A stretch of 64,000 nucleotides of DNA from Blattamonas nauphoetae (lineage: Eukaryota > Preaxostyla > Oxymonadida), in contig JARBJD010000230.1 in NCBI GenBank assembly GCA_033064195.1, positions 56,407 to 120,406 on the forward strand, in the 5' to 3' direction. Shown here in pieces: positions 46,801-54,787 of this stretch. A program made the position numbers and the translations under genes. The notes below the pieces were generated by a model. It did no database searches. It saw only the letters and a program-made list of their open reading frames with translations, and was not told the DNA's origin. Position 1 is the stretch's first letter. Each line of letters starts with the position of its first letter.

Positions 46801-47359
46801 AGTGACCATCTCAGCTGATGAAGGCCACACTCCCTTCGACACCGAGGATCCATTCATCCAGACATCGAACTGCACTGTCTCAGGACTTGATTTTGATTCC
46901 CGAAAATCAATCTGGTTTGTCCCCAGTTTGAGCGTCGTCATGGTAAAGAAGGAGAAGAAGGTGTACAATACCATGTTCTCTGGCTCGTCTTTCTTCCCCT
47001 GTGGACTCACCATCGAACTCACGTCAGTTCCAAAAGATGAAAAGAAGAAGGCTCTCTCTACCTTTGTCACAATCGACCCAGAATTCGACTCCCAAAACCT
47101 TGCTGCCCGCATTCCCGAAAAACTGCTGAAAACAAACGACGAGTGGCGCGTCGGCTTAGCAGTGGTTGTTGATGAGAAGGTTCTCGCCCGCTCAGCCACA
47201 TCGGTGCTGAGAAACAAAAGAGCAATGTCGGGTGGTGCAATCGCGGCGGTGGTTATCGTTCCCGTTGTTGTTGTGCTGGCCGTTGTCGCAGCAATTGCTG
47301 TGTTCCTTGTTTGCAGACAGAGACGAAAGAAGAACGGTACATTCTTCAACAAGATGTAA
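43865..47359 (+). CDS. Type I membrane parallel beta-helix surface protein
   Basis: Intron-free, 1164 residues. Signal peptide (ILNILIWAFIVPSCLS; an alternative start is ATG 43913). The ectodomain consists of three repeated modules of about 340 residues. Each opens with a Cys-bearing motif: IEGCGPAENPCKTL (residue about 50), DGCKCGTTEYPCPTI (about 393), VDVCGHAEFVCRTF (about 735). Each continues as short Ser/Thr/Val-rich rungs typical of right-handed beta-helices (DUF1565/polymorphic outer membrane type). A late block has LEVKGGSLTFKNPTFARNTP and FFPCGLTIELTSVPK. One membrane span (about residues 1120-1151, VVIVPVVVVLAVVAAIAVFL) and a short RRKK tail end the protein. Probable cell-surface or food-vacuole protein of a family I recall as heavily expanded in Blattamonas; function unknown. 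The decayed copy at 38600-40161 is a relative. Confidence 0.75.
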   Translation: MDRTIFCTRCVLLHLTMILNILIWAFIVPSCLSQSNDVTHYIDSNVGADIEGCGPAENPCKTLSFAIANCAIEGKSTFLCSGEFTEIEETSIQQPSIVIRTSTAESKPTLTTDSKAPNNTSIFLVSADPFEIDSFTLNLVVSYADLHPVVTVQETGNLILTNCEVKGTTFGLGQIGARFVINGKATFQRCVMKDINVTMQPLIQVAPKAQVVLSESTFSSIRGCKGYTPEFSPLLKADIADEGSVEVVDCIFNACQNQNANGGIFFIKLNSKGTFTVKGRDNKGGIADFTGCTAESTGGCIYAEFDQQEEATMKFDNIEIDPTTHALNGHFLYISIEDAFQFADECLWTGYTEHPIPKMIAGYEQPFQPVDFYQFYQTDIVSPFIVAKNEKYVDGCKCGTTEYPCPTISTVLESYDNETVITVKVDVVDTDVSVVLPNNKDFSLTVEKQEAGKGIFSVVPVINSCAFNMTNGGLTVTEIQFNFILTSKPSPILHIRGEAEATFTKCSVFVNNSGTLFGSLFIMEGSKLTLKELSCSKFTIEKDSLIRYFKGTIDIMGGSIQGVQRSAGNGAILSSIISTNQAISITDTVFDSVKTLNGDGGVCSVDVVQGGSLTIAGTLESHNSKMKFSFCRANKGKDEGFGGCLYVLIDGAESVFTIKNTQFVNGNGLNGYFTYIRTNDVRKMAENTFLNGQLREYPSFYGYIGYSIPDEAPIPILLYSRAKPDKIRFSSSGYDVDVCGHAEFVCRTFEYALQQADTPVQPTVNVDIFETAEFTKNVVLTKKTIMKGEKEGATLVFSSGTTTETENACITCKTDAMIRDFTVQHKSDLAARTLFSLNDGVMEVWRIKFEETPGTTTSKAPIVNLAITNSTVTISSCSFGQAQTSASSHYFTSQFSSNLSPNESEAEPDAVCVWETTGVVLDKCTSNISNVSFTDSPSGALEVKGGSLTFKNPTFARNTPPSATFPGFRKNMFCSDEAKVTISADEGHTPFDTEDPFIQTSNCTVSGLDFDSRKSIWFVPSLSVVMVKKEKKVYNTMFSGSSFFPCGLTIELTSVPKDEKKKALSTFVTIDPEFDSQNLAARIPEKLLKTNDEWRVGLAVVVDEKVLARSATSVLRNKRAMSGGAIAAVVIVPVVVVLAVVAAIAVFLVCRQRRKKNGTFFNKM

Positions 47360-47903
47360 GGAATTCACTTTCCTCAGTGGCTGTCAACTAATTCTTCTAT
47401 TTATTTTTTATATATTCGTTTTTCCAACTCAACAGGAAGGTCCAAACTTTTAAACCCACACTATATTCACTATATCGAGCTTGATCGCTCTCTCTTCCTT
47501 CAACTTCAATTGTGGAAAAAACGAGTCGAGGCACCATCTGGTCCACTTCTCGACGAACCACCAACTTTTCTGATAAAACTTATCTCTCCTTCCACATGAC
47601 TCCACAAGTGGGAGAGCGTCGTTGGGAATGTCCCCTCCGAGGAATCTCAACCTGCAATGAATTGTTCTTGATGCGTTTCACAAAGGATTTGTGACAAAGG
47701 AAAACAAGAGGGCCGATCGCATGTCGTTTTCTGCTTTTTCTTCACAAATATGATAGGACAGTCACTGACACACATGTAAGATGATTGAAAATTAAAATAA
47801 GTATAAGTGTGAAGAGGAGAAAGATGATTGATACTTGGAGTAGTATTTTTAAAAATTGATGATCGGGGCCCATTTTTCAGGTTCGGGACATTTCCGATGT
47901 CAT
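47360..47903. other. Gene-free interval before the foldback element
   Basis: About 540 bp, AT-rich. A minus-strand open frame (47650-47450) has no recognisable domain. This is where the gene-dense part of the window ends. Confidence 0.4.
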
Positions 47904-48244
47904 TACAGTCCTTTCCAAAAAGTTGATCAGGTGTTTCAAAAAGATGACTGATCGACTGGATACCCTCGCCCACAATACTGATTTTCCTCTCCTGACCACT
48001 TTCCACCCCTGACTCACCTCTCGTTTTAGAATACCTAGATGGACAGATAGTGACAAAAAAGATGGTCTGTCTTATTTTTCGCAAAACATGTGCACATTTT
48101 GTCGAGATTTTCTGACCACTTTTTTCATTCCAGATTTTGCTCTCATTATTCATCTTTCTCTCCAGCAGAACAAAATTCTTAATTAACACACAATATTATT
48201 CGGTGCCCCGCATTTTCCCCACTGCCACAGTTGTATTCTCTGAC
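47904..48244 (+). repeat. Left arm of 341-bp inverted repeat (foldback element)
   Basis: Begins tacagtccttt and ends attctctgac. By eye it is the reverse complement of 48694-49034 over its full length, with no difference noticed. The arms are identical enough that both encode the same short open peptide frame in mirror orientation. Confidence 0.9.
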
Positions 48245-49032
48245 CTGTCGATCACAATCATTCAGGGTCGACAATTTGATGTGTATGCGAGTTTATGGAT
48301 TTTTCACGTCATTCATAATCTCAATCTCAGTCTATCGATCCTGGTACGAAAAACTATCTGGTAGTAGAAGGGACTATCAGCTCAAAATCAATCTTGAAAC
48401 CCTCGATCTGATTGTCTCTCTCCACTGGATAGTAATCTGACTTTCACGAGTGTTCTATCTTACTCTTATCATCTTAGGCATTTATCTCAACTTGTTCCTG
48501 CAAATTGATCAGTTGTTCACAACTTCAAGATCGGAGCTGTTCACACCATCAGAACACTGCCAATATCTCTCTGTAGACTCGATCACATCTTCTATGCATT
48601 TATCCTCTTCTCGAATTCTCTCATCTCGCTTTGTGTCGATGTTTCAATCCGTAGTGATGTCACAACATCCCTTTCGTCAATCTCAGATGTTATGTCAGAG
48701 AATACAACTGTGGCAGTGGGGAAAATGCGGGGCACCGAATAATATTGTGTGTTAATTAAGAATTTTGTTCTGCTGGAGAGAAAGATGAATAATGAGAGCA
48801 AAATCTGGAATGAAAAAAGTGGTCAGAAAATCTCGACAAAATGTGCACATGTTTTGCGAAAAATAAGACAGACCATCTTTTTTGTCACTATCTGTCCATC
48901 TAGGTATTCTAAAACGAGAGGTGAGTCAGGGGTGGAAAGTGGTCAGGAGAGGAAAATCAGTATTGTGGGCGAGGGTATCCAGTCGATCAGTCATCTTTTT
49001 GAAACACCTGATCAACTTTTTGGAAAGGACTG
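47906..49032. mobile_element. Foldback/Tc1-mariner-type element with long terminal inverted repeats
   Basis: Two 341-bp inverted arms (47904-48244 and 48694-49034) enclose a 449-bp single-copy spacer. Excluding the flanking TA, the element starts CAGTCCTTTCC and ends GGAAAGGACTG, and both ends are bordered by TA. CAGT termini with TA duplication are typical of Tc1/mariner insertion. No transposase is encoded, so it is non-autonomous. Identity of the arms implies recent origin or gene conversion. Confidence 0.7.
48245..48693. other. Spacer of the foldback element
   Basis: 449 bp of unique sequence between the arms. On the minus strand a short frame reads ITSEIDERDVVTSLRIETST, which looks coding-like but is isolated. 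No family recognised. Confidence 0.35.
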
Positions 49033-49034
49033 TA
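48694..49034 (-). repeat. Right arm of 341-bp inverted repeat
   Basis: Reverse complement of 47904-48244. It ends at ggactgta, exactly where the neighbouring TIR element (49035) begins, so the two elements share one TA dinucleotide. Confidence 0.9.
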
Positions 49035-51272
49035 GACCCAAACTGAATGAAGTATGGTATTTTAAAACAAGTGGGTATATTTGAATAGAACTATGGGAAA
49101 TTTGAAATAACTAAGTTATTTTGAAATACGCCACTTATTTCAGAAAGGCCAAACTTATTTTAAATAAGGCACCATAACATTTTTTGAACTCCCTTTCGTC
49201 ATTATCTAATTCAAAGATATCTCAAAAGCGTACCAGAAGTGACAAAATGTGATGAGAACGATGGAAAATGTTGAAATGTTCGAAATTAATCACTTTGGTG
49301 GCATCACTTCAGATCCGCCCCACTTCACTTTTCATTCCTTCTGAGTCTTTTTCTAACAGGAATGGACACTGTTCTCTGTCATGTTTTGATCAGCTACAGA
49401 TTGCACATATGCAGGACACATGAAAAAAGAAAAACTGTACAGCGAAATAAGAAATCGTGAAAAATAGAACTGTTCTCCAACCACGACGCTCCATCGGAAT
49501 GAATGAGGTCAATCTGGTGATCAGAATGGTCAACTTTCAGAGTTTGATGTCCACATGGACTGTCAGCAGATGACCAGCCTATTCACAATGAGCACTGAGC
49601 AGGTTTGGTGTGAGATGTGATGGCTTTGCATGGGCAGCAGAGTGTTTGATTTGACGACGTATTTGTTCTCCATCGGAGCCTTCACGCCCAACTATTCTTT
49701 GAGGCCATCGTCCTCCGATGGTTGGAACAGTTGAGGAATTGTTCTAAAAGCGGTGTCCTGCAAACCAACCAACACTTTGTCGTCGTCGTCATCTCCTCCA
49801 CTCAGCCCTTCCTCGCTCGACACAAGATCGTTCGAATTGTGTCTTTTCTTCTTCTCCGATTTTTCCTGTTCGAGCAGTTCCTTCTGTTCTCGCTCGAATT
49901 CTTCATCCTCCAGCGACCTCGTTTTGTGCCACCATTTGTGAAGTCTTCTCTCCATCTGCTTCCGCTGCCTCTTCGCCTTGATCGCCTGCACAAGCTCCCT
50001 CTGTCTGTGTCTGTTTCTTGTCTTCGACATCTCTTTCCGACTCCGTCTTCTGATTGGCTGAGTCAGTCAATTCGATTGACCTGAGCAATGTTTCCAGACG
50101 AGGATCGTGACAATGGACGTGTTTGTGTTGTGCGAGTGGTTTGTTGTCAGTGGGAGGCAATGACATTGTTATGGCGTGAAGAGAGATTCGATCAGTGATA
50201 TATTCGGTGGACATGGAAGTGGCAGAGGGTGACCATCGCTCTCTGACAAACTGGACAGCTTCAGCTCCTTCCCTGACTCGAACTGCCATTGTGAAGAGAA
50301 GCAAAGTGTCGGATCCAACAGCCTCCGAATCGGAAGAAGGGCTTTGTCGACTGAGCTCTTCATACAATCGAATTCTGGGACGTGGTGATCGAATGGTGTG
50401 GCTCCCTCGCTCGGCGGCGGTGAAGAGGAATCTATCAGAGCAATTGAGAGACCAGACACCGCCCGTGCTCCCATCAACCCGCTCTCCGCCGACCTGGTTC
50501 TGGTGATGAGATGCTACGTGTAGAATGTCCCAAGTGATTCCGATGAAGATCCTCGACGTTGCAATGTCCAGCAGATGAGTGAACTGTGGAAGTGGGGCGA
50601 TGGGATGTGTGAGGTTGGGAGAGATCCACACATCTTCTGGCTCTGAACCAGTTTTGTAAGGCACCTCTGCTCGGAAGAATTCAGCGTTGTCTGTCTTATT
50701 TTTGTGATTGAGATTGGACGATGCATAAATGATTGCCTGTTCCGATGTCTGGGGGCTAAATTCAGGATTGAACACTGTGTTTCTTCTTGCTACGAGAGAT
50801 CAAACATTTCTGAAAGGATTGATTGAAAGAGGAGACCAACTCACGATATTTTGGTAAGATTACGGAGTCAATGTCATCGTTTCTTAACATATTGGTTGAG
50901 TCTCTCGGAGATCAGCTGTCGGTAATGAAAAAGGAAAAAATGAATGGGATGGTCAACTGATCGTCCTTGAAACAAAAAAAACACGCTTTTTCCCGTACAC
51001 ACACTGTCTGAGAATGTTTATAAATGGATCTCAGGCGAATTATAAGTGAAAACTGGGAAAAATGTTTTGTTGTGGGTCTTAATTTGAAAGAACTTGGTTA
51101 TTTTGAAAGAACTGTGTTATTTTGAAAGAGCTCTTTCGATTCAATTAGGATCGTACCCTATTCAAATAGAAGTCACTTCATTCAGATTTATCGACCGTAT
51201 ATTTAAAATAACCCCCGTAAATTTACATCAACCTTAACATTTCAAAAAACCATACTTCATTCGGTTTGGGTC
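49035..51272. mobile_element. 2.24-kb TIR element with TA target duplication
   Basis: Left end GACCCAAACTGAATGAAG and right end CTTCATTCGGTTTGGGTC are inverted copies with one mismatch; the match extends through GTATGG. Both ends abut TA. Subterminal regions also share inverted words of the TTATTTTGAAA type (49100-49180 and 51070-51140). The interior carries a broken host-type coding region (49692-50900) and no visible transposase. Most likely a non-autonomous Tc1/mariner- or ISL2EU-type element with cargo. Confidence 0.6.
49692..50930 (-). pseudogene. Broken host-type coding region inside the 2.24-kb element
   Basis: On the minus strand, MLRNDDIDSVILPKYR is followed by a plausible intron. 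An open frame from about 50775 then encodes ASSNLNHKNKTDNAEFFRAE and PQFTHLLDIATSRIFIGITW, and the end at 50030-49692 is a basic/acidic coil (KAKRQRKQMERRLHKWWHKT, then GGDDDDDKVLVGL) in another frame. Codon-level texture looks like real protein, but frames change without clear splice sites. Not recognised. Confidence 0.35.
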
Positions 51273-51290
51273 TATTCTCCCTGTTTGTCT
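50931..51290. other. AT-rich end of the 2.24-kb element
   Basis: No gene. Holds repeated tgaaagaac and TTATTTTGAAA words that mirror the left end of the element, then the right terminal inverted repeat at 51250-51272. Confidence 0.45.
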
Positions 51291-51525
51291 AATAATTTCA
51301 CTTCGACTTTGAATTATTTCTTTCGACTTTCAATTGTTCCACGTCGACTTTGAATGATTTTCTTCGATTTTGAATTATATCATTCGACTTTGAATGATTT
51401 AATTCGACTTTGAATGATTTAATTCGACTTTGAATGATTTAATTCGACTTTGAATGATTTAATTCGACTTTGAACGATTTAATTCGACTTTGAATGATTT
51501 AATTCGACTTTGAATTATTCTGACT
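51291..51525. repeat. 20-bp tandem repeat (satellite-like)
   Basis: About 11-12 copies of a 20-bp unit, TTCGACTTTGAATGATTTAA. Central copies (51380-51510) are nearly identical; edge copies are degenerate. It lies between two mobile elements and 45 bp before the left end of the 12.2-kb TIR pair. Confidence 0.85.
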
Positions 51526-51635
51526 GAATGGGAAAGTTCGGAATGAATGTCACAGGTTCAAGGGAGCTAATAGTGCCCTCAAAAACCCGCTTTTATCCAT
51601 AAACCCGCACAAAATCCAAAATGTTGATAACCATT

Positions 51636-53618
51636 TAGGCATGGCTGACTGGCACTGACCGGTCAGTTTTCGCCGAAAAGTACTGACGGTCACTGACCGG
51701 AGAAATTCTGAAAACCATAATCCGGAGTTACTATTTCTCCGAAGTGGATTTCGTCAAAACTGAGAGCAGCACTTTTCATATGGTCTGTGATAGAAATCGT
51801 GAACCAGGTGCAGAAATGACTCTATTTATGACGATTTCATCAATAAAAACAGGGTACAACTCATAGACACCACAAAAATGGTGCAATTGGAGAAAAGTGT
51901 GATCAATGGGTTCGATCTAGATAAATTGTCTTAGACAAGTTTTCTCATCGAAAATCAGTGGAAAAACATATATTCTAAAAAAATACTAGTGTACGAGTGA
52001 TCGCGCAGGGGCACCATTTAGGTGAAGTGATAGAAGGGACAAAGGAGGAAGATGAAGAAGTATTGCGAGTCGAGGTCGGTGTGGGGAAGGAGGAGGAACA
52101 CGAGAGACATGGCAGGCTCCACATCCATCTCTCGAAGGTTGTTCGGAACCGCAAAGACAGTTTATGACAGACTCTGAACAGGTGCGACCTGATCATTGTG
52201 TGAGAGTTCGGTCAAGACTCACTATCGTTAATGGTGTCCCGATCGTGCTGAAGTGAGTCTGTCGATGCAGTGGATTCGTAGTTTGATGGGAGGTGATCAG
52301 ATTCAGGCGAGAACAGCGTTGAGATCAACAAGCATGCCACGCGATGGAGGAAGATTGTCGGGATTGAAGTGGTGTCGTGAAGTGGACCGTTTCTGACTGT
52401 TCGTGGATACTCAACACTTTTGGGTTCGTTCTACCCTTCTTCAGATTCTGTTTCTGCTTCCTTCTTTTCATCCTTGCTGACCTCGTTCGTATCTTCGTCT
52501 CGTTCATCCTCTGTCTCTCTTCTTCCCAGCAACATCCACACTCCGTCGGCGAACGACAGTTTGTCTGCTTTTGGTCTTCCACTGCCCAGCCACTCCATCT
52601 CCACATCGAACCGCTCACCCCAAAATAAGGCCCTCCAACTCGCGTCTGAACACCTCAAACATGGTAGCCAGGAGGTATAGAGCTTTTTAGGAGAATACAT
52701 CGTCCGAGACGATGCTCAGCAGCGACATGAACAGCATATCAAAGGCGAGGTCTGTTTTGGCGGAGGAATCCTTGTCTTCGTAAGTTGTGAGATCTGGAGA
52801 GGTGGAGAGATATCGGGTCAGCTTGTGGAGGGAGAAGCGTATGCTCATCTCGTCGACGGCAGAGGCGAGAAGGGGAGTCAGTTCAGTGAGGATGATTTGG
52901 GGGTGAATTGACATATAACTTCATGGAGCCTTGCAGAAATGATGAGACGAATCAAGAACATACATTGAGTGTCAGCTCAGGAGGAATGAAGTGGTGTGAT
53001 CGACAGATGAGGATGTGAGAAAGAACGATGACCAACATGTTCTCACTGTTTTCGGATCTTGTGGATTGAACTGCGAGAATGATGATGAGAACAAAAACAA
53101 ACCAATTATCAACAGACCGTCCATGACACACTTCTCGATTTGCTGAAACAATCAACGAAGAACGAGGCGCACGTCGCAGTTGGGAATGAAGCACTGTCTG
53201 AACGACTCAGAGAAGCCAACTTCGAACCATCCAATATACTCGGATACGATCGCGTGAAAAATGTGCTAAGCGTGGTCAATTCAGGAAAGGAATAAATGAT
53301 TGACTTTCGAGGCAAACCGATTAGAATGTCGATTTTATGAGTGAATATCACGTTTCGGTGTACTTTTTTATATGTCTCTTCATTTCAGTGAGTGATAGCT
53401 CCTGTTTAAGAGGACGAATGCGATTTGTTTTGACCATTGAGAGGGAATTCACATTGGCAGAGTTCACAGAGCATCGTCATTCATCTTTTGTGCATATACA
53501 GTGTTTGCAAGACGATTTCTTAATAATTGCTGACAATTCAGTGACTGAGAGAGATCCGACCCTTAGAAGAAATATGGAATGACACTGACCGGCACTTTTG
53601 GCCGGTCAGCCATGCCTA
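51636..53618. mobile_element. hAT-like DNA transposon, non-autonomous, 1983 bp
   Basis: Bounded by TAACCATT at 51628-51635 and 53619-53626, an exact 8-bp duplication. Terminal inverted repeats begin TAGGCATGGCTGAC on both strands, then one mismatch. Subterminal CTGACCGG words repeat at both ends. No hAT transposase or BED finger seen inside. The interior has short coding-like frames on both strands. It sits inside the left terminus of the 12.2-kb candidate. Confidence 0.8.
52325..53295. pseudogene. Coding-like fragments carried in the hAT-like element
   Basis: Minus-strand frames encode ITELTPLLASAVDEMSIRFS-like segments (52914-52687: IILTELTPLLASAVDEMS, LAFDMLFMSLLSIVSDDVFS) and an acidic/basic tail (52700-52431). 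A plus-strand frame near 53125-53295 encodes LLDLLKQSTKNEAHVAVGNE and ILGYDRVKNVLSVVNSGKE. These resemble pieces of host proteins but are not placed in a family. Confidence 0.3.
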
Positions 53619-53626
53619 TAACCATT

Positions 53627-54700
53627 ATGAAATAATTCTTTCCATTTCAGATTTTCACTTTTTAAACCTAGTTACTCAAAACTGATTAAAACGGAGGTGG
53701 ATCAAAATCAAAAAGTGGGTCTGTTTTGTGCCGAACACTCGAGGAGTGCGACTCAGCACTTCGCGGCCAACACAACATCATCCCCCAAGAGTTGTTCTTC
53801 GACTTCAATCAGTTCTGATAGATAATATGGCCTCACCTCGTTTCCTCGGATGACACTTCAACCGCGCAACGACTCGCGTCCAAATCACATTCTCTCCACT
53901 GTTTTTCACAATGATCCTTTATCTCACTCTTCCATCCTCTGACGATGAATGCCCAACTCGACAAGTACATCAACACAGACGAGCCAACTGGAGCAAGGGC
54001 AGTTGATCATTCATTGTATGCCATCATCGGATCATCCACACTCAGCCTCACCAAAATTGCGTTCCAGCTCGAAATAATCATTTCCTCGCTTTTAAATGGC
54101 ATCGACAGACTCATCAGCTGATGCCAGTTCGTCAGTCACGCAGGTCAGCTTTTTACCCCAAACAGGCACGCCCCTCATCTCGTCCTTTCCAGAAAACAAG
54201 TCGGAACAACTGTCATCAACTGGAGCTGTTGGAATTGTTCCTCGCTGAGCACCGCACCAACGAATCTTGATTTCGATCCATGTTCGCTGATAAAGTCCAT
54301 GAAAGTTACCAGACGAAGACGGTTGATCTCGATCGATTCATCTTTTATGAAATCCACCAAGGACGGAACTCTCGCACAAACGAAGAAGGGTACTCTGAAC
54401 GTGTACAAACAGGTTGTGGCTGAGCTCCGTTACCTCCTAGCATAATTGCACATCCGATTCGATCTGAATGACATTAGTAACATCATCGGCAGCCTCTACC
54501 GTGCCAACAGGAACCAGATCAACAAAGTTGGCGTGATCCGACTGTGGGCTCACGAGTGCACACGAACATTCAGCCATCGTCTCGTGGACTACGCAGACAG
54601 TCCTGACCCGAGCCAAATTTGCATTTGACACTTCAATTACGCACCTCTCTTCGCCACCAATCTGCCATCGTCATCTTCACCGCACTCCTCTCTCTCATCC
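53627..54700 (+). pseudogene. Dynein heavy-chain fragment (AAA3-AAA4 linker region)
   Basis: A plus-strand frame near 54340-54630 encodes GTLNVYKQVVAELRYLLA, then an in-frame TAA, then LHIRFDLNDISNIIGSLYRA and GVIRLWAHECTRTFSHRLVD. This corresponds to the FNLRDLSRVFQG...LWxHExxRVFxDRLVD block of dynein heavy chains. No Walker motif belonging to the same frame is preserved nearby and the flanks do not read as dynein. It is a decayed fragment of a gene normally over 12 kb long. The 53627-54300 part has only short unassigned frames. Confidence 0.55.
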
Positions 54701-54787
54701 AAGACAAAATGAAGATCGGCGATAACAAGGAAGGTATTCGGTTAATGCCCAGCCGAGCCGACGCCGTCTGCCTCTTATCAGCCAAAC

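Noticed and set aside
47647-49084. Two mirror-image proteins of identical sequence in the inverted arms
   Set aside because: They arise because the arms are identical. The peptide has no domain and ends differently only where the arms end.
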